Positions 44,934 to 53,994 of a stretch of 54,203 nucleotides of DNA are shown in pieces; within the stretch, counting starts at the first letter, position 1, and every line of letters begins with the position of its first letter. This DNA is from Gracilibacillus halophilus YIM-C55.5 (lineage in GTDB: Bacteria; Bacillota; Bacilli; Bacillales; Amphibacillaceae). The stretch spans positions 1 through 54,203 of the forward strand of contig NZ_APML01000024.1 of assembly GCF_000359605.1 (NCBI RefSeq). Reading direction: 5' to 3'. Both the position numbers and the translations under genes were made by a program. Under the pieces are notes generated by a model. That model did not search any database. It saw only the letters and a list, made by a program, of their open reading frames with translations, and was not told where the DNA came from.

Positions 44934-45863
44934 TTATTGGGTATACCCTAATAAAAGATCGGCGTATGGAGAACCTTGTGGAATGACAATTGTTGTTTCA
45001 TCGTCAATGGTCTTTTTATAAGATTCTAACGTTCGGTAAAGTTGGTAGAATTCTTGATCACGTTGAAATGACTCATTATAAATAGTCGCTGCTTCCTTTT
45101 CACCTTCTGCACGAATTTCAGCTGCTTCTGCATTTGCCTTTGAAATCATTTCCTGAACTTCTCGATCAGCTTGTGCCACAATTCGAGATTTTTCCGCTTC
45201 ACCTTGGGATAAATACTCTTGCGCCTTCGTTTCACGTTCTGAAATCATGCGATTGAAAACAGCTTGCTCGTTTTCATCAGGTAAATCTGTTCGCTTAATC
45301 CGAACATCATCAACTTGAATGCCATACTGATCTCTTTCTAATAATGTATTCACACGCTCTGTTACGCGCTGATTTAGATCGCCTCGTGTATTTCCTTCAT
45401 CGTTGATAATTTCTTCATACTCCATTGAGCCTAATTCGGAACGAATGACTGAAAATATAAATTCACCCATTCGAGATTCAGCACCGATCTGCGTACGTGC
45501 ATTAGCAATCATGTCTTCCGGTGCAGTAATTTCCCATACAGCATAATTATCAATAATCATACGCTTTTTATCTAATGTATTGATTTCTCTCTCAGAAATA
45601 TCATACACCATTTTCTTATTTGGAAGTGTTGTTACAGAATGTAGTAAAGGAATTCGAAATGTCAAACCAGGTTGATCCTCTATTCGTATCACTTCACCAA
45701 ATTGCCGAACAACTTTATATTCACCTTCTTTTACAATAAACATACTACTGAATAATAAAACAATGAACACCGTAATGAGAAGTAAACTAATACCAACTTT
45801 GATGATTTTTCGAATTTGTTTTGGTGAAAGTTTTTTCATTTCAAAGGTTTGTTGATCACTCAT
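44934..45863 (-). CDS. hflC: HflC, SPFH-domain protease-complex subunit
   Basis: 309 residues from the ATG at 45861-45863, which overlaps the last 8 bases of hflK. A membrane helix at about 20-42 precedes the SPFH/prohibitin domain (FIVKEGEYKVVRQFGEVIRI, VYDISEREINTLDKKRMIID) and a coiled coil (GEAEKSRIVAQADREVQEM). In other bacteria HflK and HflC form a membrane cage around the FtsH protease. FtsH is not in this window. The pair separates polA from phoR, unlike B. subtilis. Confidence 0.93.
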   Translation of the reverse strand: MSDQQTFEMKKLSPKQIRKIIKVGISLLLITVFIVLLFSSMFIVKEGEYKVVRQFGEVIRIEDQPGLTFRIPLLHSVTTLPNKKMVYDISEREINTLDKKRMIIDNYAVWEITAPEDMIANARTQIGAESRMGEFIFSVIRSELGSMEYEEIINDEGNTRGDLNQRVTERVNTLLERDQYGIQVDDVRIKRTDLPDENEQAVFNRMISERETKAQEYLSQGEAEKSRIVAQADREVQEMISKANAEAAEIRAEGEKEAATIYNESFQRDQEFYQLYRTLESYKKTIDDETTIVIPQGSPYADLLLGYTQ

Positions 45864-46848
45864 CTGTCTCTTCCTCCTCGTCTTCATTGCTTTGTGTACT
45901 TTCTTCGGAGGATTCCGTTTGCGGTGGTGTCGTTGCAGTCGTTGTTTGTTGTTGTAACGGTAAATATTTCAAGGTTTCTCCATCGTCATTCATAATAAAA
46001 ATATTTGCATCCGGTAACACTTCATCAAGTGTTTCTAATACCAGTCGTTGTCTGGTCACATCTTCAGCATTCTGATAAGATTCATATAAAGCATTAAATG
46101 ACGCCACATCGCCTCGTGCTTCTTCAATGCGTTCGACTTTGTCCCCTTCAGCGCGTGATATAATCGCATCCTTTTCCCCTTGTGCTTCTTCGATTTGTTG
46201 GTTACGATATTTTTTCGCTTCATTTTGTTTCGTATTCATCGTCTCTCTAGCATCAGTTACTTTCATGAAAGCCTCTCGAACTTCTTCATTGGGTAAATCG
46301 ACTTCTTGTAATTTTACATCTAGAATGGAAATGCCAACATCATAATCTTCCATAAGTGATATGAGTAAGTCTAACACTTGATTTTCTATTTCCGCTTTCC
46401 CGTCAGTCAGCGCTTCATCAATGGTAGAAGAGCCTATAATACTTCTTAGTGATGATGATGTAGCATTGTATAACACTTGTTGTGGATCTTCAGCATAATA
46501 TAAGTATTTTTCCGGTTCGATGATTTTCCATTGTACGACAAGATCGGCTTGCAAAATATTCTCATCACCGGTAATCATCCGAACGACATCAGCATCTTCC
46601 TGTTGTTCTTGATCGTAACCAAAGTTCAAACTAAACGTCTCTTTCGAAAGTGTTTCCACTTCTTGAATCGGCCATGGAAGCTTGAAGTGTAAACCTGGTT
46701 CGGTCACACTTTCATCTACGTTTCCAAAAGTCGCCACAACCGCTTGTTCCGATTCGTCTACGGTATACCAACTTGTTAGTCCAATAAAACCGAGAACTAG
46801 AATGCCGAAAACCATCGCTCCCCAGCGGTAGATTTGTTTTACCGTCAT
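45856..46848 (-). CDS. hflK: HflK, SPFH-domain protease-complex subunit
   Basis: 330 residues from the ATG at 46846-46848, 10 bases behind AAAGGGGG. One N-terminal membrane helix (about 12-28), then SWYTVDESEQAVVATFGNVD, the prohibitin-type domain (SSSLRSIIGSSTIDEALTDG), a helical stretch (YRNQQIEEAQGEKDAIISRA) and an acidic, Thr/Glu-rich tail. Co-translated with hflC through ATGAGTGA. Confidence 0.93.
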   Translation of the reverse strand: MTVKQIYRWGAMVFGILVLGFIGLTSWYTVDESEQAVVATFGNVDESVTEPGLHFKLPWPIQEVETLSKETFSLNFGYDQEQQEDADVVRMITGDENILQADLVVQWKIIEPEKYLYYAEDPQQVLYNATSSSLRSIIGSSTIDEALTDGKAEIENQVLDLLISLMEDYDVGISILDVKLQEVDLPNEEVREAFMKVTDARETMNTKQNEAKKYRNQQIEEAQGEKDAIISRAEGDKVERIEEARGDVASFNALYESYQNAEDVTRQRLVLETLDEVLPDANIFIMNDDGETLKYLPLQQQTTTATTPPQTESSEESTQSNEDEEEETDE

Positions 46849-47024
46849 GAACTTGTTTCCCCCTTTGACCATCTCACTATAGTTACGAAGAAATTAAGCA
46901 AAAAGTTTCATATATTTAGAAATCTTTAGAACTATAAAAACCTATGGTACACTTAGATTAAAATGACTGCGTTGTATATATAAGGAAAATAAAACGAGTA
47001 TATATGCGAAAGAGAGGGATAAGT

Positions 47025-47599
47025 TTGACTAAAAAAATTGTTTTCGGCGCACTCATGTTCCTCTTAATGAGTGCTTGCACATCTAATGAAATAGCATTGG
47101 ATACTGGAAAATTATCGGTAGAGAAAAATGATATACATACAATTTATGCACCAGTTGAAAGGAAAATTGCAGAAGAAGCAATAACTTTCGACATGGAGTA
47201 TCCATCTTATGTTCCATTTGATCATGAACACACAAAAATGGAAAAATAACGGGTTGGAAAAAAAGCAAAGAAAGAATCGCCATATCCATTAGGTATCCTT
47301 CGGTTGAGGAAGATGCAAATTGGAAAGAAGATTCAATCACACAGCCGACCATTCCATTCGTGAGTTATACAGTCGCAAATTTTGATAGATATTATAGTAC
47401 ATATTCTGATAGCAATGATTTTAATAAAATCCAAATGACAGATGGCCTATCGGGGGTTATTAAATATCACGAGGACGTGCGCGCTGCAGAATTACATTGG
47501 TTTCATGAAAAAAAGGAATATAATGTAGTGCTTTGGAATTTCAGCGAAGATAAAGAAGAATTACGAAGCGAACTCGTAAACATCGCAAATTCAATATAA
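47025..47599 (+). pseudogene. Lipoprotein gene with a frameshift in an A run
   Basis: A TTG at 47025, 5 bases behind GAGAGGGA, opens MTKKIVFGALMFLLMSACTS, a signal peptide with lipobox LMSAC (Cys 18). The frame runs to EYPSYVPFDHEHTKMEK and stops at 47247. The next frame continues at once (ITGWKKSKERIAISIRYPSV, then SYTVANFDRYYSTYSD) to TAA 47597-47599. Net loss of one base near 47229-47245, where there are A runs. The repaired product of about 191 residues resembles DUF4367-like lipoproteins (YPSYVPF motif). May be intact if the base loss is a sequence error. Confidence 0.65.
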
Positions 47600-47636
47600 C
47601 CAAACACTTGAAAAAACAATAAAACAGCTATTTCGT

Positions 47637-47669
47637 GTAAGGGAACAAGGAAATATATTGTTCCCTTAC
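47637..47669. other. Perfect hairpin without a T tract
   Basis: GTAAGGGAACAA (47637-47648) and its exact complement (47658-47669) flank a 9-base loop, between the convergent lipoprotein and phoR genes. It may end or slow transcripts from both sides. Confidence 0.5.
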
Positions 47670-47708
47670 TGAGATCATAGTGGCTGAATAATGCCTTTTT
47701 ATCTGCGG

Positions 47709-49088
47709 TCACAGTTTTTTCGGTATATAAATGATAAAAGTCGATCCTTCATTTAATGTACTTTCTACATGGATTCTTCCATTATGTGCTTCAACAATAT
47801 GCTTTACAATGGCCAACCCGAGTCCTGTACCACCTGTATGACGACTCCTCGCACGATCCACACGATAAAAACGTTCAAAAATACGCTGTACAGCTTCTTC
47901 AGGTATTCCAATTCCCGTATCTCTAACAGAAATGACAATATCATTTGCTTCATCACGAATGGATAATGACACTTCACCATTTTCTTTGGTATAACTCATC
48001 GCATTATTCATTAAATTGAGTAGCACTTGTTGCATATGGTCTGGATCACCATAAAAACTGATCCCAGATTCAATTGACGATTCAAAATGAATTGATTTTT
48101 GTTCTGCTTGTTGCTCAGCAATTGTAATAATTCCAGATATCCAATCATCAACATCAATACGCTTTTGAGAGAGTTTCATTTCTTCTTTTTCCAGTTTTGA
48201 TAACTCTAATAAATCATGTATTAGTGCTTGTAACCTTGTACTTTCTTTCAAGATGATATTCACGAATTGTTGTGCAACTGCTTTATCCTCAAAATCATCT
48301 TCTAAGATTGTTTCAGCAAAGCCACGAATGGAAGTGATGGGTGTCTTTAATTCATGTGATACATTTGCAACAAAATCTTTTCTCATTTCTTCCACGCGCT
48401 TTAATTCTGTAATATCATGAAAAACGAGTACAACCCCATTCTGTTCATTTTTTTCAGTTAAAACGGGCGCACCAACAATTTCGATATAATGAGCATCCCC
48501 ATCAATAGCTATTTTTACTGAGTTAGTGATTTTTTCTTCATAAAGAAATGTTTCTTGAACCACTTGATGAATATTCGTTTGTGGAAGCACATCATAATAT
48601 AAATGTCCGATGTACGTGCCATTTTGGTCACCAAATAAATGTTTAAATTTACGATTAATTAAATGGACATAACCACGTTCATCGATTAACATCAAGCCAC
48701 TTTCCATATTATCAATAACAGTTTTCCACTGACTGCCTTGCATTTTTTCTTGAATAGCCATTTCTTGCAAGTTTTTAGCCAGTAAATTTATGGCTTGACT
48801 GAGTTGTTGCGCTTCTCCAGATGGCTGGATATATGTTCTCGCATGATATTTCCCATTTGCTAGTTGTTTGGTAACTTCAATAGACGAACGCATAGGTTTC
48901 ACATAGTTTTCGTACAAATGATAAATTAATATGATGATGACAATAAATGCGATAATGAGTGTAGCCAACACAATTAATCGATTATCACCTTGTGTATATT
49001 GAATCATGACCATTGTAACAAATCCGAACACAGCTATAATAAATAATAAATATCTGAGAAATAGGTTTGGATAATTGTTATTCCGCAT
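47709..49088 (-). CDS. phoR: Sensor histidine kinase PhoR, short form
   Basis: 459 residues, about 120 fewer than B. subtilis PhoR. Two membrane helices (12-29 and 37-58) are joined by only about 7 residues (YTQGDNR), so there is no extracytoplasmic sensing domain. Then HAMP (about 60-110), PAS (WKTVIDNMESGLMLIDERGY), HisKA with the phosphorylated H245 (ANVSHELKTPITSIRGFAET) and HATPase (NLMNNAMSYTKENGE, RDTGIGIPEEAVQRIFERFY, GGTGLGLAIVKHIV). Overlaps phoP by one base. Its neighbours mdh/phoP and polA support PhoR. Confidence 0.92.
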   Translation of the reverse strand: MRNNNYPNLFLRYLLFIIAVFGFVTMVMIQYTQGDNRLIVLATLIIAFIVIIILIYHLYENYVKPMRSSIEVTKQLANGKYHARTYIQPSGEAQQLSQAINLLAKNLQEMAIQEKMQGSQWKTVIDNMESGLMLIDERGYVHLINRKFKHLFGDQNGTYIGHLYYDVLPQTNIHQVVQETFLYEEKITNSVKIAIDGDAHYIEIVGAPVLTEKNEQNGVVLVFHDITELKRVEEMRKDFVANVSHELKTPITSIRGFAETILEDDFEDKAVAQQFVNIILKESTRLQALIHDLLELSKLEKEEMKLSQKRIDVDDWISGIITIAEQQAEQKSIHFESSIESGISFYGDPDHMQQVLLNLMNNAMSYTKENGEVSLSIRDEANDIVISVRDTGIGIPEEAVQRIFERFYRVDRARSRHTGGTGLGLAIVKHIVEAHNGRIHVESTLNEGSTFIIYIPKKL

Positions 49089-49783
49089 TAAAACGGCTCC
49101 TCCATTTTATAGCCTAATCCCCTAATTGTTTTAATGTAAACAGGGTGCTTCGTTTCAGGCTCTATTTTCTCTCTCAAATGACTAACATGAACATCGACGA
49201 TTCGAGTGTCTCCAACAAAATCATAATTCCATACCGCACTTAATAATTGATCACGTGAAAGTACTTTTCCTTTATGTTTGGCGAGATAATGTAAAAGTTC
49301 AAATTCCTTTCTCGTAAAAGTTAAACCCTCGCCTTTTATGGTTGCCTCGTATTGTTGTGGATAAACAATTAAATCAGCTATTTTTATGTAAGTTGAAGGA
49401 TTGGACGTATCGCGCTGTTTCGTCCGACGTAAAATAGCTTTTGTTCTAGCGACAACTTCTTTTGGACTGAATGGTTTAGTTAAATAATCATCAGCTCCAA
49501 GTTCTAGTCCTAAAACTTTATCAAATTCATCGTCTTTGGCTGTTAACATCAAAATGGGTGTATCAATTTGTTTTTGTCTTAACGACTTACACACTTCTGT
49601 CCCTTCCATTCCAGGAAGCATTAAATCTAATACAATGAAATCAAAAGGTTCAGTTGTTGCTTTTTCTAGAGCATCTAAACCATCATAAGCCACATCTGTC
49701 TCGTAACCAGCTCTTTCTAAATTATATTGTACTAACGTTACGATTGATTCTTCATCATCAACGATTAATACTTTCTCTTCCAT
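49088..49783 (-). CDS. phoP: Response regulator PhoP
   Basis: 231 residues. OmpR family: receiver with phosphorylation site D53 (FIVLDLMLPGMEGTEV), acidic D9-D10 and K in DDYLTKPFSP; C-terminal winged helix (FTRKEFELLHYLAKHKGKVL, then VDVHVSHLREKIE and IRGLGYKMEEP). With PhoR it controls phosphate-starvation genes. Stop and phoR start overlap as TAATG. Confidence 0.96.
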   Translation of the reverse strand: MEEKVLIVDDEESIVTLVQYNLERAGYETDVAYDGLDALEKATTEPFDFIVLDLMLPGMEGTEVCKSLRQKQIDTPILMLTAKDDEFDKVLGLELGADDYLTKPFSPKEVVARTKAILRRTKQRDTSNPSTYIKIADLIVYPQQYEATIKGEGLTFTRKEFELLHYLAKHKGKVLSRDQLLSAVWNYDFVGDTRIVDVHVSHLREKIEPETKHPVYIKTIRGLGYKMEEPF

Positions 49784-49818
49784 TCTAACACCCCATCTAT
49801 AATATCTATATTACTTTC

Positions 49819-49847
49819 ATAATACATGTACGATCATCTAATGTGAA
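49819..49847 (-). promoter_or_regulatory. Candidate SigA promoter of phoPR
   Basis: TTCACA (49842-49847), 17-base spacer, TATTAT (49819-49824) on the minus strand, 36 bases before the phoP ATG. Further upstream (about 49878-49905) TTTACA- and TTAACA-like words occur that could be PhoP boxes for autoregulation, but their spacing is irregular. Confidence 0.55.
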
Positions 49848-50018
49848 TAGATTCTATGCATAAATAAATCAAAATATTGTAAAAATTACTTTACAAAGTT
49901 AACAATGAATTAAATTTTTTAAAAGAGTTATCATTCGAATCTCTAATAAGCTACAACGTACCAGAAAATAAACGGGGGAACTATGAGTTTTTCCAGTAAT
50001 TAGCATGATATCTTGTGT

Positions 50019-50222
50019 ATCGTGCAAACAGCTTCAGCCAAATCAACTATTTGCACGATAAATAAATATTCAATGCCAACAGACGTTTTTTAGCTTCTGA
50101 TTTGACTCATAAATTCATATTCGATGCAAACAACTACTTTCGATTCCACTGTTTGAAGCATATATTGATTTTTCATGCAAACAGCTACTTCTGGTTTTTC
50201 TGTTTGACGTAAATATTTCTAC
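50019..50222. repeat. Four tandem 51-nt imperfect stem-loop repeats
   Basis: The word TGCAAACAG (or close variants) recurs at 50023, 50074, 50125 and 50176, exactly 51 bases apart. Each unit also has an inverted partner (CTATTTGCACGAT, CTGATTTGACTCAT, CTGTTTGAAGCAT, CTGTTTGACGTAA) about 22-25 bases later, so each can fold into a hairpin, followed by an AT-rich ATAAATATT-like spacer. Unit 1 has a perfect 10-bp stem (ATCGTGCAAA). It lies between the mdh terminator and the phoP promoter; the ~530-base gap holds no gene. Confidence 0.8.
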
Positions 50223-50292
50223 AAAATCTTTAGTGATTCGAAAGCAACATCTCAAGCAGAACCTCAGCTGAATACGTGGCCAATCGAATAAT

Positions 50293-50324
50293 AAAAAAGA
50301 TTCCCCATGATGGAGAATCTTCTT
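50293..50324 (-). terminator. Terminator of citZ-icd-mdh
   Basis: AAGATTCTCCATCATGGGGAATCTT-type hairpin (7-bp plus 4-bp stem, one mismatch) followed by TTTTTT on the minus strand, directly at the mdh stop. Confidence 0.88.
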
Positions 50325-51265
50325 CTACTCGTCTAAAATTTTCATTACATGTTTTACTGATTGAACGGATTGATCCAATTGTGCTTTTTCATCCGCCGTT
50401 AATTGGAGTTCAATCACTTCTTCTAATCCATTGCCACCAAGAATGGTTGGAACTCCTAGATAAAGATCATGATAGCCATATTCACCTTCCAAATAAGCAA
50501 TGGCAGGGAGAATGCGGCGTTGATCTTTCAAAATGGCTTCCGTCATCTGGATTAAGGAAGCGGCAGGTGCATAATACGCACTTCCATCTCCTAATAAACT
50601 GACAATTTCACCGCCACCTTGTCGAGTCCGTTCGACAATCTCATCGAGTCGATCTTTCGGTAGTAGCGTTTCTAATGGAATACCGCCTGCATATGAATAT
50701 CGAATGAGCGGAACCATATCGTCACCATGACCACCAAGTACAAAACCAGTAATATCTTTGACAGATACATTTAACTCATGTGCGACAAACGTACGGAAAC
50801 GAGATGTATCCAACACGCCTGATTGCCCAATTACGCGATGTTTTGGAAAACCAGATGCTTGGAAAACTGCATACGTCATCGCATCTACTGGATTGGTTAA
50901 TACAATAATGGTGCAATCCGGTGAATATTTCACGATATCTCTCGTAATTGTATTCATAATACCAGCGTTCGTACTCACTAAGTCATCACGCTCATGCCTG
51001 GCTTCCTAGCGATACCAGCTGTAATAATAACTACATCTGAGCCTTCAATGTCCTCATAATTTGATGTACCAATGATATGAGCATCAAATCCTTGAACTGG
51101 ACTCGCTTCTAACATGTCTAATGCTTTTCCTTTCGTCGAGTCTTCCATATCGGGTAGATCGACTAAAACGACATCTGCAAGTTCATTCTGTGCAATCATG
51201 AATGCAGCCGTTGCTCCTGTAAACCCAGCACCGATTACCGAAACTTTTCGACGGTGAATTGTCAT
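50325..51265 (-). pseudogene. mdh: Malate dehydrogenase, frameshifted (possibly a sequence error)
   Basis: The N-terminal part from ATG 51263-51265 has the NAD-binding [19 protein letters not shown] and [14 protein letters not shown], then stops at 50978-50980. The next frame continues with [29 protein letters not shown], and the catalytic His in [18 protein letters not shown], to TAG 50325. The family sequence at the break is [11 protein letters not shown]; restoring one C (AGCGTG to AGCCGTG, near 50991) gives exactly this. Everything else is intact and of normal length (about 313 residues). Oxidises malate to oxaloacetate. Inactivation of a core TCA gene is unlikely, so an error is suspected. 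Confidence 0.93.
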
Positions 51266-51283
51266 AAAAGAAGGATCATCTCC

Positions 51284-52549
51284 TTAATCCATATTTTTAA
51301 TTAATTCATCAGCAAATTCAGAAGTTTTTACTTCTGTCGCACCATCCATTAAACGCGCGAAATCATACGTAACTACTTTTGAACCAATCGTTTTATCCAT
51401 CGAGTTTAAAATGAGATTGGCTGCTTCTCTCCAACCTAAGTGTTCTAACATGAGCACACCAGATAAGATAACAGAAGAAGGATTAACTTTATCCATTCCT
51501 GCATATTTCGGTGCAGTACCATGTGTCGCTTCAAAGATAGCATGGCCTGATTCATAATTAATGTTTGCTCCAGGTGCAATGCCAATACCACCAACTTGTG
51601 CAGCGAGTGCATCTGATACATAGTCACCATTTAAATTCATCGTAGCCACAACATCAAACTCTTTCGGACGAGTTAGGATTTGTTGTAAAAAGATATCTGC
51701 TATGGCATCTTTTACAATAATTTTACCTGCTTTTTCTGCCTCATCTTGTGCTTTATTGGCAGCATCTTTTCCATCTTTTTCTACGATACGCTCCCATTCA
51801 GCCCAAGTAAATACTTTATTACCATATTCTTTTTCAGCTAATTCATAACCCCAATTTTTAAAGGAACCTTCGGTGAACTTCATAATATTTCCTTTATGTA
51901 CAAGGGTTACACTTTTACGACCTTCTTTTATGGCATAATCAATTGCAGAACGCACTAAACGTTTCGTTCCTTCTTCTGAAACAGGCTTTACTCCAAGTCC
52001 TGAAGTTTCAGGGAAACGAATATTAGTAACACCCATTTCATTTTGAAGAAAATCAATCACTTTCTTCACTTCATCAGATCCTTCTTGCCATTCAATACCA
52101 GCATAAATGTCCTCAGTGTTCTCACGGAAAATGACCATATCTGTATCTTGTGGGCGTTTTACTGGTGATGGGACTCCATCAAACCAACGTACAGGACGCA
52201 CACAAGCGAATAAATCTAATTTTTGGCGTAGAGCTACGTTTAATGAACGTATACCACCGCCAATCGGTGTCGTAAGTGGTCCTTTAATCGCAATTTTGTT
52301 GTCACGAATAACTTCTAATGTTTCTTCTGGCAACCATTCACCAGTTTTGTCATATGCTTTTTGGCCAGCAAGCACTTCTTTCCATTCTATGCCTTTTTCA
52401 CCGTTATATGCTTTTTCTACTGCTCCTTCAAATACACGTTTCGCAGCTGCCCAAATATCTGGCCCAGTTCCATCCCCTTCGATAAATGGAATAATTGGTT
52501 TATCAGGTGTTTGAACAACACCATTTTCTACTGTAATCTTTTCACCCAT
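51284..52549 (-). CDS. icd: Isocitrate dehydrogenase (NADP)
   Basis: 421 residues from ATG 52547-52549, 9 bases behind AGGAGG; seven codons upstream is another ATG without a site. It converts isocitrate to 2-oxoglutarate. [20 protein letters not shown] at the start, the regulatory/substrate Ser in [13 protein letters not shown], the metal ligands in [19 protein letters not shown], and the NADP-binding [12 protein letters not shown] are present. Middle gene of citZ-icd-mdh. Confidence 0.97.
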   Translation of the reverse strand: MGEKITVENGVVQTPDKPIIPFIEGDGTGPDIWAAAKRVFEGAVEKAYNGEKGIEWKEVLAGQKAYDKTGEWLPEETLEVIRDNKIAIKGPLTTPIGGGIRSLNVALRQKLDLFACVRPVRWFDGVPSPVKRPQDTDMVIFRENTEDIYAGIEWQEGSDEVKKVIDFLQNEMGVTNIRFPETSGLGVKPVSEEGTKRLVRSAIDYAIKEGRKSVTLVHKGNIMKFTEGSFKNWGYELAEKEYGNKVFTWAEWERIVEKDGKDAANKAQDEAEKAGKIIVKDAIADIFLQQILTRPKEFDVVATMNLNGDYVSDALAAQVGGIGIAPGANINYESGHAIFEATHGTAPKYAGMDKVNPSSVILSGVLMLEHLGWREAANLILNSMDKTIGSKVVTYDFARLMDGATEVKTSEFADELIKNMD

Positions 52550-52614
52550 TACTTCATTCCTCCTGTTCAAATGATTTATCTAAATATGCAAACATTTTCA
52601 TTAATTGAAAATGA

Positions 52615-53729
52615 TTAGCGCTTTTCTACGTCAGTATAGCGTTGATTTGTCGGCCCCACATATTCTGCACGTGGTCGAATCAAGCGATTATGTTCATACT
52701 GTTCTAAAATATGTGCAATCCAACCTGAAAAACGACTCATTGCAAAAATTGGTGTGTATAAATCATGTGGAATCCCTAAACTATGGTACACGGAAGCTGA
52801 ATAGAAATCAACATTCGCTGGTAAGCCTTTTTCTGCTTTCATAAATTCTTCAATTTCCACTGACATTTTATACCATTTTTCCATTCCGTTACGCGCCGTT
52901 AATTCCTTCGACATTTTTTTCAAATGCTTGGCTCTTGGATCACCATTGCGATAAACACGGTGCCCATGCCCATTATCTTTTCTTTATTTTTTATTTTTTC
53001 CTTGATATATGGAATCGCATTATCGACTTCACCGATTTCTGTGAGCATTTTCATCACACGCTCATTTGCACCACCATGAAGTGGTCCTTTTAATGCACTA
53101 ATTGCTGCTGTGATCCCGGAATAAATATCAGATAATGTTGCCACACAAACACGAGAGGTAAAAGTGGAAGCATTTAATTCGTGATCGGCATGTAATACAA
53201 GCGCTTTATTGATCGCTTCTTCTTCTAGCGGACTCGGATCTTCACCCTTTAACATTCGTAAAAAGTTTGCTGCATAGCTTAATCCTTGTTTCGGTGCGAT
53301 CGGATCTTTCCCATCACGCACACGTGAAAACGCCGTCACAACTGAAGCTACTTTTGCTTGTAAACGGATGGATTTGCGTCGGTTTGCTTCTTCAGACATA
53401 TCATCAGATTCTTCATCAACTAAGCCTAACATCGAAATAGCTGTTCTAAGAGCAGCCATTGGATGCACATTATGTATATCGTAGCTCTTAAAATGATCAA
53501 TCACCGACTGTGGTAATTCCATGTTGTCTGTTAACTCTTGCTTCAATGAATCAAGTTCTTGTTGGTTTGGTAGTCGTTTGTTCCATAATAAGAAAATCAC
53601 TTCTTCGAAACTTGCATTTTCTGCTAAATCATCGATCGTGTAACCAACATATGTGAGTTGGTCATCAATGATAGAACTAATCGAAGTTTCTGCGGCAATT
53701 ACCCCTTCTAACCCTTTCGTTGCTGACAT
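52615..53729 (-). pseudogene. citZ: Citrate synthase, frameshifted (possibly a sequence error)
   Basis: From ATG 53727-53729 the frame covers the large domain with ALVLHADHELNASTFTSRVC and GPLHGGANERVMKML, then goes out of frame after KIMGMG and stops at 52920. The following frame carries KHLKKMSKELTARNG, VDFYSASVYHSLGIPHDLYT and the RFSGWIAHILEQYEHNRLIR end. One G is missing in ATGGGCACC near 52964; restoring it gives the family sequence GMGHRVYRNGDPRAKHL with the catalytic His. The repaired length (about 371) is normal. Condenses acetyl-CoA and oxaloacetate. An error in a G run is more likely than real loss. Confidence 0.93.
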
Positions 53730-53825
53730 AACATTCCTCTCCTTTTCTTATCCTTGATTCGCTTGTTCACTTCCAAACTAGTCTTTTTCACAAAAGCAAG
53801 CGCCTTTTGAACATCCCCACGCCTA

Positions 53826-53854
53826 TTATAAACAAACATCATCAGTTAGTAAAT
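53826..53854 (-). promoter_or_regulatory. SigA-type promoter of citZ-icd-mdh
   Basis: TTTACT (53849-53854), 17-base spacer, TATAAT (53826-53831) on the minus strand, about 95 bases before citZ. Confidence 0.65.
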
Positions 53855-53868
53855 GAAAACGATTAATT
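53855..53868. promoter_or_regulatory. Candidate cre site at the citZ promoter
   Basis: TGAAAACGATTAAT on the + strand matches the cre pattern TGNAANCGNTNNCA except at the last two positions. It lies directly upstream of the citZ -35. B. subtilis citZ is repressed by CcpA, so the site is plausible but not proven. Confidence 0.4.
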
Positions 53869-53994
53869 TTAAACATATAACGAGTGGACAAGTCATACAT
53901 TTTTAGTAAATCATTTTACCCTTAGTCTATCACAACAAACCGGCATATCACAAAGATTCATACTTTCATCCATGTGAATGAAAGGAGATACATT

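Noticed and set aside
50019..50222. CRISPR array
   Set aside because: The 51-base units diverge along their whole length, there are no constant repeats with unique spacers, and no cas genes occur.
53780..53815. GCAAGCGCC stretch before citZ as a second cre
   Set aside because: Four fixed positions of the cre pattern are wrong.
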